This document shows, piece by piece, positions 16,291 to 25,277 of a stretch of 64,000 bases of DNA (positions are counted from its first letter, which is position 1; each line of letters begins with the position of its first letter). Under the pieces are notes generated by a model that did not search any database, was not told the origin of the DNA, and saw only the letters and a program-made list of their open reading frames with translations. The translations under genes and the position numbers were made by a program. This DNA is from CAZTHM01 sp041946825 (GTDB lineage Bacteria; Acidobacteriota; Terriglobia; UBA7540), in the NCBI GenBank assembly GCA_041946825.1, contig JBHGBD010000005.1:62001-126000 (forward strand), given 5' to 3'.

Positions 16291-17058
16291 ATGCGATTTC
16301 GCAGGTGGTTTGTTTTGCCGGTGAGCCTGGGGCTGGCGGTTTTTTTCTATGGCGGCCGGCACGAGGGACGGGCGCAAGCCAGCAATCAGCTCGACCTGAT
16401 ACACCCGCTATCATTCGGCCTCAAGGATGGCCGCCCGGCGGTCCTCGGTTGTTCCGAGCGAATCGTCGAGGTCCCGTTCGTTCACCGGCATCTTCCCTAC
16501 CCGTTTCGAGGCCGACTCCTCGACGTCGGATACCTTGAAAGCGAAATCATCTATGAGATGGCCTCTCTCGGGTTCGACACCTGGGGCATCGACATTCGCC
16601 CGTCGGCAGCGGAATATCCCGGAGTCCGTTACGTGCAGGGCGACGTCATCAGGTATCCCTTCGAGGCTAAATCCTTCGACGTGGTCATCGCGCTTTCCAC
16701 GGTCGAGCACATCGGATTAATGGCCTATGGAAACATCGCAAAAGACCCGGATGGCGACCTGCACGCGCTTCAGGCAATCAATCGAATCCTGAAACCCACA
16801 GGCAGGTTGTTGCTGACTGTTCCTTTCGGCAAGCGCGGCGCTACTGACTGGTACAGGGTCTACGATCAGAAGAGGCTCATGGCATTGCTGGAAGGCTCCA
16901 GCTTTAAGGCGGAGGTTCAGAATTGCTGGACGCAGGAAGGCATCCGCTGGGCACCCGCAACGTGGCAGAAGGCGGAGCAGACCGATTCCATCACCCACCA
17001 TGTGAAAAGCGTGGTTTGCGTGGTCGCGCGGCCACTCGCGAAGCGCGCGGGACCATAA
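16291..17058 (+). CDS. SAM-dependent methyltransferase with N-terminal membrane/signal segment
   Basis: The protein has 255 residues; GGAGG lies eight bases before the ATG. An N-terminal hydrophobic stretch (WFVLPVSLGLAVFFYGG) would export or anchor the protein. The rest is a class I methyltransferase: motif I GRLLDVGYLES (the second Gly of GxGxG is replaced), motif II WGIDIRPS, DVIRYPFEAKSFDVVIALSTVEHIG, and LKPTGRLLLTVPFG. A membrane-tethered cytoplasmic-face enzyme is more plausible than a periplasmic one because SAM is cytoplasmic. The substrate is unknown; the neighbouring sugar epimerase hints at glycan. Confidence 0.78.
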   Translation: MRFRRWFVLPVSLGLAVFFYGGRHEGRAQASNQLDLIHPLSFGLKDGRPAVLGCSERIVEVPFVHRHLPYPFRGRLLDVGYLESEIIYEMASLGFDTWGIDIRPSAAEYPGVRYVQGDVIRYPFEAKSFDVVIALSTVEHIGLMAYGNIAKDPDGDLHALQAINRILKPTGRLLLTVPFGKRGATDWYRVYDQKRLMALLEGSSFKAEVQNCWTQEGIRWAPATWQKAEQTDSITHHVKSVVCVVARPLAKRAGP

Positions 17059-17118
17059 TAGGTTCTATTGAAGGTGAAAGGAGAGGAAGCACTCCAAGAT
17101 TGGAATGCCAGCGTTCCC

Positions 17119-18129
17119 TCACCCCAGCCATTGCGGATTATGCGCGGTGCCGTCGAATTCGAGCGTGTTTTTGAAAGGCTCGAACTCTCCCTTCGCGCCG
17201 GCAACGGCGGTTCTTGCCAGCAGGGTAGCGACTTCTTTCTCGGCCAACGGCCGGAAAGTCCTCGCCGCCTTCAAGGCCTGATCCAGCCGCTCAATCGTCT
17301 CGCAGCCGTTGATGACCACAGAGGTCGGCAGGCTCATGGCGTAATGCAGGGCTTCAATCGCCGTGACGGTGTTGGATTTCAGCACCAACCCTTCCGCCAG
17401 CGGCTTCATTCCCAACACGCCGATTCCGTGCTCGACGAGCACAGGAACTACTTTCTTCGCGAAGCTCTTGTAGTGCGCGTCCATAACGTTCAAAGGCATC
17501 TGCACCGTGTCAAAAGTGAATCCCTGCTTGAATCCCGTGTTCAGCATCTTTAAATGAATGTCGGGATCCTTGTGTCCGGTGAACCCGATGTAGCGGACCT
17601 TGCCGGCCTTCTTGGCCTCGAGCATGGCCTCCATGGCGCCATGGGGACCGAAGATACGGCCAGGGTCGCCGGGCCGGATGACTTCGTGGAATTGCATGAG
17701 ATCGATGGTGTCCGTCTGCAGGCGCTTGAGCGATTCGTCAATCTGCTTTGCCGCCGCGACTTTGGTCTGGCCATCGATCTTGGACATCAGCAATACTTTC
17801 TTGCGATACCCGCCGAGCAGGGCTTTGCCCATGCGGATTTCGCTGACGCCGTCGTGGTAATCCCAGCAGTTATCCAGGAAGTTGATGCCGTTGTCGATCG
17901 CCGCATGGACGATTCGAATGCCTTCCGATTCGTCTTTCGGCACACCGATATGGAATCCGCCAAGGCCGATCAGCGACACCTTTTCGCCCGACCGGCCGAG
18001 GGTTCTGTAAGGCATCTCCCCGCCCGCCGCCCCAGCGCCCTTGAGCAGTGGGATTCCGAAGCTCGCGCCGACAAACCCGCGCGTGACGTGTTCAAGAAAG
18101 CCCCGACGACTGTGCGATTCTGATTTCAT
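17119..18129 (-). CDS. Aldo/keto reductase with Tat-like leader
   Basis: The protein has 336 residues; the start at 18129 gives an SRRGFLEHVTRGFVGASFG leader, a twin-arginine signal. The reductase barrel follows: MPYRTLGRSGEKVSLIGLGG, catalytic Asp and Tyr in FLDNCWDYHDG, Lys in LLMSKIDG and His in DLMQFHEV. The NADPH-binding segment near SVVINGCETIERLDQAL is present. Such twin-arginine AKRs are common in acidobacteria and planctomycetes and have unassigned substrates. An upstream in-frame start would bury the leader, so it was rejected. It converges on the methyltransferase gene. Confidence 0.87.
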   Translation of the reverse strand: MKSESHSRRGFLEHVTRGFVGASFGIPLLKGAGAAGGEMPYRTLGRSGEKVSLIGLGGFHIGVPKDESEGIRIVHAAIDNGINFLDNCWDYHDGVSEIRMGKALLGGYRKKVLLMSKIDGQTKVAAAKQIDESLKRLQTDTIDLMQFHEVIRPGDPGRIFGPHGAMEAMLEAKKAGKVRYIGFTGHKDPDIHLKMLNTGFKQGFTFDTVQMPLNVMDAHYKSFAKKVVPVLVEHGIGVLGMKPLAEGLVLKSNTVTAIEALHYAMSLPTSVVINGCETIERLDQALKAARTFRPLAEKEVATLLARTAVAGAKGEFEPFKNTLEFDGTAHNPQWLG

Positions 18130-18317
18130 GAAAAACACCTCAACTTTTGATTGTCCTAATCCCAAGAATTCGAACGCCCTGATATGACTGAAATGGTAAC
18201 ACAATCCTCAGGACGAAAGCGCATGGTCATCCGCCAATTGCAGCGACGCCTCGTTTATTCGAGGTGAGGCGAGCCAGTTCTCAGGAAGGAAGTCAGGCCA
18301 CGCCTGGGGTGAGATTT

Positions 18318-19271
18318 CTAATGGGCGCCCGAGGCCGAGCGGGTGGACTTGAACCACTCAACCGTCTCGCGGAGCCCTTCGTCGAAATGGATTTTGGGGT
18401 CGTAGCCGAGCAGGTGTCGTGCTTGGCCAATGTCGGCTAGCGAATGGCGAACATCGCCGGAGCGTGGAACAGCATATTCCGGGTTGAGATTCCGGCCGAC
18501 GATCTTGGACAGGCCGCGCAGGACATCGTTCAGGCTGCATCGCTCCCCTGTACCCACGTTGAATACCAGTCCCGCTACTCCCTCCGCCCGGCAGGCAAGC
18601 AGGTTGGCCTGGATTGCGTTCTCCACGAAGGTAAAGTCTCGGGACTGTTCCCCGTCGCCGAAGACAGTGGGCCGCCGGCCCGAAAGGGCCGCGTCCACAA
18701 AACGCGAGATCACACCCGAATAAGGTGAGTCAGGATTCTGGCGCGGGCCGAAAACGTTGAAATAGCGCAGGCTGACCGTCGGCAAGCCGTAGACGCGGTG
18801 AAAGATTACACAGTATTTCTCTCCCGCGAGCTTGGTAAGCGCGTAGGGAGAAATCGGGTTCTCGCGCATCGTTTCGACCTTGGGAAGGACTTCCGTGTCG
18901 CCGTAAACCGACGACGAACTGGCGAAGACGAAGCGCTTCACATGTACATCCCGCGCTGCGACGAGCAGGTTCAGTGTCGCGGTCACGTTAGCATGGTTGC
19001 TGCTGATCGGATCCTCGATCGAGCGGGGAACAGAAGGAAGGGCTGCCTGGTGGAGGACGTATTCCATGCCGGCGACGGCTTTACGGCTCACCGCAAGGTC
19101 AACCAGATCCCCTTCGATCAATTCGATCCGGTTCAGAACTTCCGTCAGGTTGCTGCGCAGGCCGGTCGAGAAATTATCAACCACCCGGACCTTGTCCCCG
19201 CGCTCCAGCAGTCGCCGGACGAGCCCCGATCCGATAAACCCTGCCCCTCCTGTAACCAGGTAAGATGCCAT
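18318..19271 (-). CDS. NAD-dependent nucleotide-sugar epimerase/dehydratase
   Basis: The protein has 317 residues, typical of extended short-chain dehydrogenases. It shows the NAD-binding GGAGFIG at 8-14, D60-type contacts, a catalytic Ser in FASSSSVYG (about 117-124) and YALTK (Y143, K147). The closest families by eye are UDP-glucose 4-epimerase and WbpP-type UDP-GlcNAc C4-epimerase; SVPRSIEDP and RYFNVFGPRQNPDSPYSGVISRF favour the latter. It would supply a sugar nucleotide for surface polysaccharide, matching the EPS locus 16 kb away. The start at 19271 was chosen over one eight codons earlier because the fold begins directly there. Confidence 0.88.
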   Translation of the reverse strand: MASYLVTGGAGFIGSGLVRRLLERGDKVRVVDNFSTGLRSNLTEVLNRIELIEGDLVDLAVSRKAVAGMEYVLHQAALPSVPRSIEDPISSNHANVTATLNLLVAARDVHVKRFVFASSSSVYGDTEVLPKVETMRENPISPYALTKLAGEKYCVIFHRVYGLPTVSLRYFNVFGPRQNPDSPYSGVISRFVDAALSGRRPTVFGDGEQSRDFTFVENAIQANLLACRAEGVAGLVFNVGTGERCSLNDVLRGLSKIVGRNLNPEYAVPRSGDVRHSLADIGQARHLLGYDPKIHFDEGLRETVEWFKSTRSASGAH

Positions 19272-19849
19272 TCCGATCAGCCCTTTCCCGCGCACTCGCG
19301 CCTGTCAACAGCGACTGTGGCAAACACGTAACCAGGAACTATAGCAAGTTTCCTGAGAGAGCGAAATACGGGTACTCTGCGTGCCCACGGCTTGGGTTGG
19401 TTGAAGGTATAGGCTAGGGGTAAATCCCGGCGGGCGAAAGACCCGACGTGAGCTTTTGTGGCTCCTTGATAAGTCTGGGAGAGTGCCAAATACTTTCACA
19501 CCGGATGTGACAAAAACTTGCACTTGTGGCCTAGTTTGCCTAGTTCGATAGGATTCCCGCTGCACCAATGCCTTTATTTTCATTCACTTGACATCAAAAA
19601 TGACCTTTGACGGCTTGGATGCCAAATTGCTGGTCACTAGATGTCACGCGGAAAGCACAAGTGTGTCCGGCTCGGCTGGAGCTTGCAGTTGAGGGAGAAC
19701 TATTCTATAGTTCGCCCAAGTCGCTGGAGAATTTCTGCCGATACCGCCAGTCAAAGGGCGGCGTATTTCCCCCGCAGGGGCGAACTGGAGGTCAGGTTGA
19801 CTTCGGGAAAGCCTTTGCTCGGGCGAGGGCAGGGGGGAAAGGATTTGGG
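19272..19849. other. Long leader between epimerase and pilin cassette
   Basis: This gap of 578 bases separates two divergent units. I see no credible gene. A hairpin-forming segment (CGGCGGGCGAAAGACCCGACG, 19428-19448) with a GAAA loop and a palindrome at 19697-19713 are the only structures noted. No clear sigma-70 promoter stands out, though TTGCAC with a weak TAGTTC lies at about 19520-19550. Confidence 0.35.
19697..19713. promoter_or_regulatory. Perfect palindrome upstream of the minor-pilin cassette
   Basis: GAACTAT-TCT-ATAGTTC is a perfect 7+3+7 inverted repeat 137 bases before the first pilin start. It is a candidate operator or RNA hairpin. No regulator can be assigned. Confidence 0.4.
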
Positions 19850-20407
19850 ATGCACAAGAGGGATTCTGCCTTTTCAATGTTGGAGTTGCTGGTCGTAATC
19901 GGGATCATTGGCATTATTGCCGCGTTCGCGTTACCGAGCGCTTGGACTTTTGTAAAAGGCTACAGGCTCCACACCGACGCTTCGGCAATTGCCTCGCAGC
20001 TCAACGTTACGCGATTCCGCGCCACGTCCCAATACACTCCGTATCGCCTGAGTATCAGCGCCGGCACCGGCACTTTCTCCATGGAGAGGATGAACACCAC
20101 CTACGGGTCGCCCGTAGGTGAGGTGAGCCTGGGGCTATCGCAGGGAATTTCATTCCTCACAGCTTGCCCGGTATCGGCCAGACCCGGGAACATCCCTGCC
20201 AGTTACTCGGCGGGCTCGACGGCGATTTACTTTAATACTCGCGGGCTTCCGGTACTCGGCTCAGGGACCCCGGGAACGCCCACCAACCTCAACGTGTTCT
20301 ATCTCAAGAATGACAATGATTTATACGATGCAGTCACTGTGTCATTGGGAGGACGGATTACGGTCTGGAACTACAACACCGCGACAAGCGCCTGGGTCGC
20401 ACGATAG
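19850..20407 (+). CDS. GspH/FimT-like minor pilin
   Basis: The protein has 185 residues. The ATG at 19850 follows an A/G-rich ribosome site (GGGGGGAAAGG) and gives a short basic leader MHKRDSA before FSMLELLVVIGIIGIIAAFALP, the type III (prepilin) signal with Glu at +5. The residue before the cleavage site is Ala instead of the usual Gly. The C-terminal 120 residues (FRATSQYTPYRLSISAG, AIYFNTRGLP) match the GspH/FimT globular domain. Minor pilins prime type IV pilus or type II secretion pseudopilus assembly. It is first of four pilin-like genes. Confidence 0.87.
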   Translation: MHKRDSAFSMLELLVVIGIIGIIAAFALPSAWTFVKGYRLHTDASAIASQLNVTRFRATSQYTPYRLSISAGTGTFSMERMNTTYGSPVGEVSLGLSQGISFLTACPVSARPGNIPASYSAGSTAIYFNTRGLPVLGSGTPGTPTNLNVFYLKNDNDLYDAVTVSLGGRITVWNYNTATSAWVAR

Positions 20408-20429
20408 CAGGAGGGAAGCTGGGGGGGAT

Positions 20430-20990
20430 ATGAAGATGGCCAAAACGGACCGAGGAGTCTCGCTGATCGAAGCGATGGTGGCGGTGCTCATTTCGCTCTT
20501 CGTCATCACCTCACTGGGAGGAGTGGTTTTCGTCGCTACAGCACAAAACAAGAACCAGGGCGTGGAGATGAGCCGCGTGACCGTCTACGCGCAGGACAAG
20601 ATCGAAACCCTGGCCAACTTGGACTGGTACGATTGCACGGAGTCCACGCCGGGAGCCGGCTGCAACACCACCGGGATCAGCGATTCGGCTTGGAATCAGG
20701 GCCTGAAACCCGGCGGTAGTCTGACCTATGTAAACGGCTGCCCGGCCTCCGGCCCCTCGATCGGCTACGTGGACTTCCTCGACGCTGCCGGCAACCAATT
20801 CACGGGTGCCGATTGCTCCGTCGTGGGAACCTACGCGTATCAGAGGCAATGGCAGGTAACCGACGTTATCTCGACGGGGGCGAATACTCCCGGTCTTAAA
20901 CGTGTGGACGTGATCGTCTGGAGCCGCAACGCAGTAAACACGGGCTCGGCTGCGCCCTCGGCGATGCTCACGACTTACATCTCCGAATAA
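20430..20990 (+). CDS. PilV-like minor pilin
   Basis: The protein has 186 residues with a GGAGGGAAG site about 14 bases upstream of the ATG at 20430 (20436 is also possible). The leader MKMAKTDRG precedes VSLIEAMVAVLISLFVITSLGG, a canonical prepilin helix with Gly before the cleavage site and Glu at +5. Four cysteines (in YDCTE, AGCNTT, NGCPA and ADCSV) may form disulfides in the exported globular part. It follows the GspH-like gene by 22 bases. Confidence 0.87.
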   Translation: MKMAKTDRGVSLIEAMVAVLISLFVITSLGGVVFVATAQNKNQGVEMSRVTVYAQDKIETLANLDWYDCTESTPGAGCNTTGISDSAWNQGLKPGGSLTYVNGCPASGPSIGYVDFLDAAGNQFTGADCSVVGTYAYQRQWQVTDVISTGANTPGLKRVDVIVWSRNAVNTGSAAPSAMLTTYISE

Positions 20991-21045
20991 GGGACTCGGA
21001 GGGGAAAGCCGCGGATGGACTGGTTCTACGTTGGGAGGTTGACTC

Positions 21046-22188
21046 GTGAATGAACCGGAAAGGCAAAGGGCTATTCAAACCACGCTCGTCGAGGGAAACA
21101 GGCGACTCCACCATCGAGCGCTCGGGGATCGAGACTCAACCCTGGGATTCTCCCTGATCGAAGTTCTGGTCAGCGTCATGATCATCACCGTTCTGATGTC
21201 CGCAGTCTTTCAGTTCATGCGGTTCAATCAGCAACGCTATCGCGGTGACCAGTTGCTGGCCGAACGCAACCAAGGGGCACGCAGCGCGCTGGAGTTAATG
21301 ACCCAGGAACTCCAGCAGGCCGGACATAACCCCAACCTCAACGTGCAGCGGGCCTTGACGTCGGCCGTAACGCCCACGGGCGCCATCGTGGACATCCCCG
21401 TAGACAGCACCGCCGGGATCTTCTACGGGAACCTGCTCGAAATCGGCTCAAGCGCTTCGGATCCGAACCGCGAAGTCCTGACGGTGAAAGGGGACGCCAC
21501 CCACAGCATCACTTCGACAACTTTTCCCGCCATTCCCACCTTGTCGCATGCTTCCGGGCAAGCGGTATTTACGCGCTCACTGCCCTTCCCCAATGGCATC
21601 CTCTACAGCGCTTCGGCGGTGGGCACCGGCCAGTCCGTGGCGGTCAACCTCATCCAGTTTTTCGGCGATATCGACGGGAACGGAACCTTGCACTATGGAG
21701 AGTACAAGCTGGTGGACACCGGCGTGACATCGACGCTCCAGTGCCAGACTCCCTCCGGCTCTCAAAACTGCCACTTGATGGAAATATCCCGCTTCATGAC
21801 AAATATTCTGAATCCCAACATCCCCGCCAATAAGACTTCCAGCGGCGACAGCTTTTCGCCCCTCGCCGACAACATTCTGGCGTTTCCGGACGCCTCGGGG
21901 GTCTTTCGCAATCCGGATCAGAAACCTATTCTGCAACTCAATTACGACACGTTTGGCAATATAACCTATGGGTTTACCACCTACGTCCGTTCCGTGGACG
22001 TGGACCTGACACTGCAAACCGTGGACAAGGACCCGGAGGTGAACGAGTTCCGCATCATCCGCATGCGGTCGCACATCGTTCCCACCAACATCAACTACGC
22101 CTGGGGGATCACGCTGCTGGGAGGGTCGCCTGACCTTCCTTTCAGGCCGTCGGACCCCGCCGGGCATACGCTTCCGATCCCGGATTAG
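21046..22188 (+). CDS. PilW-like minor pilin with EF-hand-like loop
   Basis: The protein has 380 residues. A GTG start at 21046 is supported by GGGAGG seven bases upstream. The unusually long 33-residue leader ends at LG before FSLIEVLVSVMIITVLMSAVFQF. The helix continues as RYRGDQLLAERNQGARSALELMTQELQQAG, as in PilW. Residues 208-219 read DIDGNGTLHYGE, which fits the 12-residue EF-hand calcium loop consensus. The remainder is a large beta-rich exported domain. It stands between the PilV-like and PilX-like genes, the usual order in minor-pilin operons. Confidence 0.85.
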   Translation: MNEPERQRAIQTTLVEGNRRLHHRALGDRDSTLGFSLIEVLVSVMIITVLMSAVFQFMRFNQQRYRGDQLLAERNQGARSALELMTQELQQAGHNPNLNVQRALTSAVTPTGAIVDIPVDSTAGIFYGNLLEIGSSASDPNREVLTVKGDATHSITSTTFPAIPTLSHASGQAVFTRSLPFPNGILYSASAVGTGQSVAVNLIQFFGDIDGNGTLHYGEYKLVDTGVTSTLQCQTPSGSQNCHLMEISRFMTNILNPNIPANKTSSGDSFSPLADNILAFPDASGVFRNPDQKPILQLNYDTFGNITYGFTTYVRSVDVDLTLQTVDKDPEVNEFRIIRMRSHIVPTNINYAWGITLLGGSPDLPFRPSDPAGHTLPIPD

Positions 22189-22197
22189 GCAGGAGAT

Positions 22198-24765
22198 ATG
22201 ATGATGAAACCCGGAAATCCCGACAATGCCCGCCAAGGCCCGCGCGGTGTGGCCCTCATCCTGGTCATGCTGGCCATCCTCGTCCTTTCGGTGCTCGCCG
22301 CCTCAATTGTGTTCAGCGCCCGGTCGGAAGCCTTTGCCAGCTACAACTACCGCATCTCCATGCAAGCCGACTATGTCGCCAAGGCCGGCTTGCAGAAAGC
22401 CGTCAACTTCTTCAACAGCGACAAGTACAAGGCGGTCGCTCCTGCCGATGCCACCACTTACTATGACGTCAGCCAGTATTCCGATATGCCGGTGGTTCTC
22501 TACAATACCAAGTACCGGCCCGTTCGATGCATTGCGAATTGTCCGTCGGCAAACCGGCCGGTCATTCTCTCTATGAACTCATCGGGGACTTTTAACGGGA
22601 ACTATCCCACGCCCCTGACCAACGCCGACGGCGCCACGATCGGAACGGCCTTCAGCAGCCGCTTTTACAATGTCTCTCTCAATCCCCTGTCGAGCGCATT
22701 CGATTCGGGCCAGTTCACGGTCGAGGCGACATTGGAAGAATACTTCACCGTCAACGACGCATTCTATCCCACGCAGAACCTCAAACCCTATGAGGTGTGG
22801 TTCATCGAATCGACGGGCACCTGGAACTCCAACGTGGGCTCGGCGCCGAGAAAGCCCACGAGTGTCCAGCAGGCTACGCTCGCTCCCGTTTACTTGCCCT
22901 TCTTCGCCAACGCCCTTTATGGCATGTGCAACATCACGCTGAATGGCAGCGTGTGTACCGACAGTTACAATTCAAAGGGAGGAGCTTACAACGGCTCGAA
23001 TCCCGCCAACTGCGTCTCGGGTGGAAGCACCGGGACCAACGCCTTTGCCAGTGGAGCTGGTGTCGGATCGGGCGGCGGTGTAGTCCTGAACGGCGGCTCT
23101 TACGTCGTGAATGGCGACGTAAGCTATGGCGCAGCGCCACCAACTTATAGCTCCACGTGGTCCTGCCCCACTTCGACCAGTGGAGTTACGGGATCGGTCG
23201 GCGGAGTTACGGGCGCCGTGCAGCCCGTGCCCGCCATTCCCGAGCCGCCCATGCCCACTTTCCCGAGTTGCGCGTGGTATGGCGTGACGGGCACCACCTG
23301 CAGTAAGAACACTTCCTACCCGACCCCTCCGAATCCCACAAGCCCCGGGAACAGCGACTATGTTTGGGTGAAGCAGGTTTCCGGCCAGTGGTACTACGAG
23401 ACGCGACTCGCCGGCGCCACGACCGACTATCTGATGACTTTGCCTCTTTGGCAGCCGACAACCACCTACTCTGCGGGGGCGGTTGTAAACGCCGGCAACG
23501 GCCACACCTTCACGGCATCGACAGCAGGGACAAGTGGGAGTGCCGCGCCCAGTTGGCCCACAACCAGCGGCTCGACGGTGACCGACGGCGGGACTTGGAC
23601 GGCGTGGGCGGCGACCACGGCTTACACGGTCGGCCAAATCCGCAGAGCCAATCCGGACAATGGCCATCTCTACAAGGTTATCGTGGCGGGAACCAGCGGC
23701 GTCACTCAACCAACCTGGCCGACCACCAGCGGGGCAACAGTGAATGAACCCTCTTACGCCACGTGGGTCAACAGTACGGCGTACACAGCGGGGGCGACGA
23801 TTGCTCCTGGCAACGGACATTGGTATCAGGCCCTAACATCGGGGATTGCCGGCGCCACGGCCCCTGCCTGGCCCACCACATCAGGAGCGACGGTTGCCGA
23901 TAGCAATTACCTGGTTTGGAATAATCTAACAGCTTACACCGTGGGGAAGATCGTCAAGCCAAAATCTGGCTCCGTCAACGGCCACATCTATATCTGTATC
24001 GTCGCAGGGACGGCGGCCAATACTCAGCCTGCCTGGCCAACGACCACGGGCGCCACGGTCGCGGACGGGAGCGTCACGTGGCGGGAGTATGGATCAGACG
24101 CGGGAGTAAGCTGGCGAGAAGGCGGAGTCCTGACAGGGATCACCTGGCAGGAGATCGGCACCTCGGCGGCGATCACGTGGACCGAATCGGGAACCAACAC
24201 CAACATCTTTGGCGAAGGCTCGAAGGATGACCCGTTCCGCCTGCCTGAAATCTCCGTCGGCAACAACGGCAACCTCTGCCTCACGGGCGGGCCGGATGTC
24301 AGCCACATGATTTTCTACGACATAAAGCAATTGTACTCCCTGGGAACAGTCTACATTGTGAACCAATCCAGCCCCCCCGCTTCCTGCCCGCCTCCGGCTG
24401 GCTACACGGGTTACGGCTTTGCGCAGCTCAACATTTACCAGACCCTGACACTCGGCGGCCCGGGAGTAACCCAACCGACCAGCGCTCCGCCCGCCGCGCT
24501 GTCCATTAATGTATACAATCAAGGGAGCAATACCGGAACTTCGGTCAGGCTCAATGGGCAGGCCAACCTCAAGGCGGTAGTCACAGCCCTAGGCGACGCA
24601 GTCCTGGGAGGAGGCGGCAGCGGAGGAGCCTTCTACGGCTCGCTTATCGCGGGCAGCGTGACGGATGGCGGGACATACTCTGTGCACTACGACCAGTCTC
24701 TGCAGATCGCGAGCGGCAAGCTGATGCCTATGACCATCCGCAATTACAACCGCCCGAAGTACTGA
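22198..24765 (+). CDS. PilX-like protein with four adhesin/tail-fibre-like repeats
   Basis: The protein has 855 residues, far longer than ordinary PilX (about 200). The N-terminus RGVALILVMLAILVLSVLAASIVFSARSE, followed by YVAKAGLQKAVNFF, is the PilX form that lacks the +5 Glu. A central Gly/Ser-rich domain with six or more cysteines follows. Residues about 420-632 hold four units of 50-55 residues with the pattern TAYTxGxxxxxxNGHxYxxxxAGTSGxxxPxWPTTxGATVxD. A GDAVLGGGGSGG-containing polymer-binding-like domain ends the protein. The repeats resemble chitin-binding-type modules found in chitinases and phage tail fibres. The likely role is a pilus-tip adhesin; this is inference. Confidence 0.75.
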   Translation: MMMKPGNPDNARQGPRGVALILVMLAILVLSVLAASIVFSARSEAFASYNYRISMQADYVAKAGLQKAVNFFNSDKYKAVAPADATTYYDVSQYSDMPVVLYNTKYRPVRCIANCPSANRPVILSMNSSGTFNGNYPTPLTNADGATIGTAFSSRFYNVSLNPLSSAFDSGQFTVEATLEEYFTVNDAFYPTQNLKPYEVWFIESTGTWNSNVGSAPRKPTSVQQATLAPVYLPFFANALYGMCNITLNGSVCTDSYNSKGGAYNGSNPANCVSGGSTGTNAFASGAGVGSGGGVVLNGGSYVVNGDVSYGAAPPTYSSTWSCPTSTSGVTGSVGGVTGAVQPVPAIPEPPMPTFPSCAWYGVTGTTCSKNTSYPTPPNPTSPGNSDYVWVKQVSGQWYYETRLAGATTDYLMTLPLWQPTTTYSAGAVVNAGNGHTFTASTAGTSGSAAPSWPTTSGSTVTDGGTWTAWAATTAYTVGQIRRANPDNGHLYKVIVAGTSGVTQPTWPTTSGATVNEPSYATWVNSTAYTAGATIAPGNGHWYQALTSGIAGATAPAWPTTSGATVADSNYLVWNNLTAYTVGKIVKPKSGSVNGHIYICIVAGTAANTQPAWPTTTGATVADGSVTWREYGSDAGVSWREGGVLTGITWQEIGTSAAITWTESGTNTNIFGEGSKDDPFRLPEISVGNNGNLCLTGGPDVSHMIFYDIKQLYSLGTVYIVNQSSPPASCPPPAGYTGYGFAQLNIYQTLTLGGPGVTQPTSAPPAALSINVYNQGSNTGTSVRLNGQANLKAVVTALGDAVLGGGGSGGAFYGSLIAGSVTDGGTYSVHYDQSLQIASGKLMPMTIRNYNRPKY

Positions 24766-24795
24766 AGCAGGGCTCTTACACCGCGGTTCAATCCG

Positions 24796-24826
24796 AGCGG
24801 GGTGCTATGCGCATCCCGCTTTTTTA
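24796..24826 (+). terminator. Rho-independent terminator of the pilin cassette
   Basis: AGCGGGGTGC, a TATGC loop and GCATCCCGCT form a ten-pair stem (one G-T), followed directly by TTTTTT. It ends the pilin operon 31 bases after its last stop codon. Confidence 0.85.
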
Positions 24827-24926
24827 TTTTCTCGCGCCTCCTGGTCAGTTGTAGGGGTGCTTCTCGACGGGAGGGGTCGCGGGAGAAGACAAGCGTGCGA
24901 AGGTTTGATGGAATGCCAGAGAACGC

Positions 24927-25277
24927 CTAGGCCCGGCCGATAGGAGAGCCTTTCAGCGGCCGGGTAAATTCCAAGGCGCACAGTTGGCAACGATCCGCGC
25001 TGGTAACACGCACGATCTTGGCGCGCAAGGTTCGAACGGAGGGGCGCCCCGCCGCCCTTTCATTCAAGGGAGCAGAGGGGATCTCCAGGGTTAGGCGTGT
25101 CGACCGAGAAAGGTTCCTGCGCGTGGCGAGCATGGCGCCACCCGCGCTCACATCCAGCACCGTCGTGAAATCCAGGAAGTCTTTTCCGGCTGCATCCACC
25201 CCGCGCGCAAAGACGGGAATGGCCAGGGGTAGTCTTTCCCATCTGCGACGATCTTCAATTGGCCTAAGACTCGACAC
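24927..25277 (-). CDS. PilZ-domain protein
   Basis: The protein has 116 residues, essentially one PilZ domain. The c-di-GMP-binding motifs are present: an RRRWERLPL stretch providing RxxxR and DVSAGGAML matching D/NxSxxG. It ends with LCALEFTRPLKG. PilZ proteins relay cyclic di-GMP to pili or polysaccharide machinery. The start is a GTG at 25277 with only a weak ribosome site; no better start exists upstream in frame. Its position between the minor-pilin operon and the kinase/regulator pair fits control of the pilus or EPS. Confidence 0.83.
   Translation of the reverse strand: MSSLRPIEDRRRWERLPLAIPVFARGVDAAGKDFLDFTTVLDVSAGGAMLATRRNLSRSTRLTLEIPSAPLNERAAGRPSVRTLRAKIVRVTSADRCQLCALEFTRPLKGSPIGRA

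Noticed and set aside
19411..19450. Resemblance to a cyclic di-GMP (GEMM) riboswitch before the pilins: GGGTAAATCC, a GAAA-capped stem
   Set aside because: The second conserved block (GGACGCAAAGCC type) and the 3' tetraloop-receptor side do not follow. A covariance-model search would be decisive; a clear hit would reverse this.
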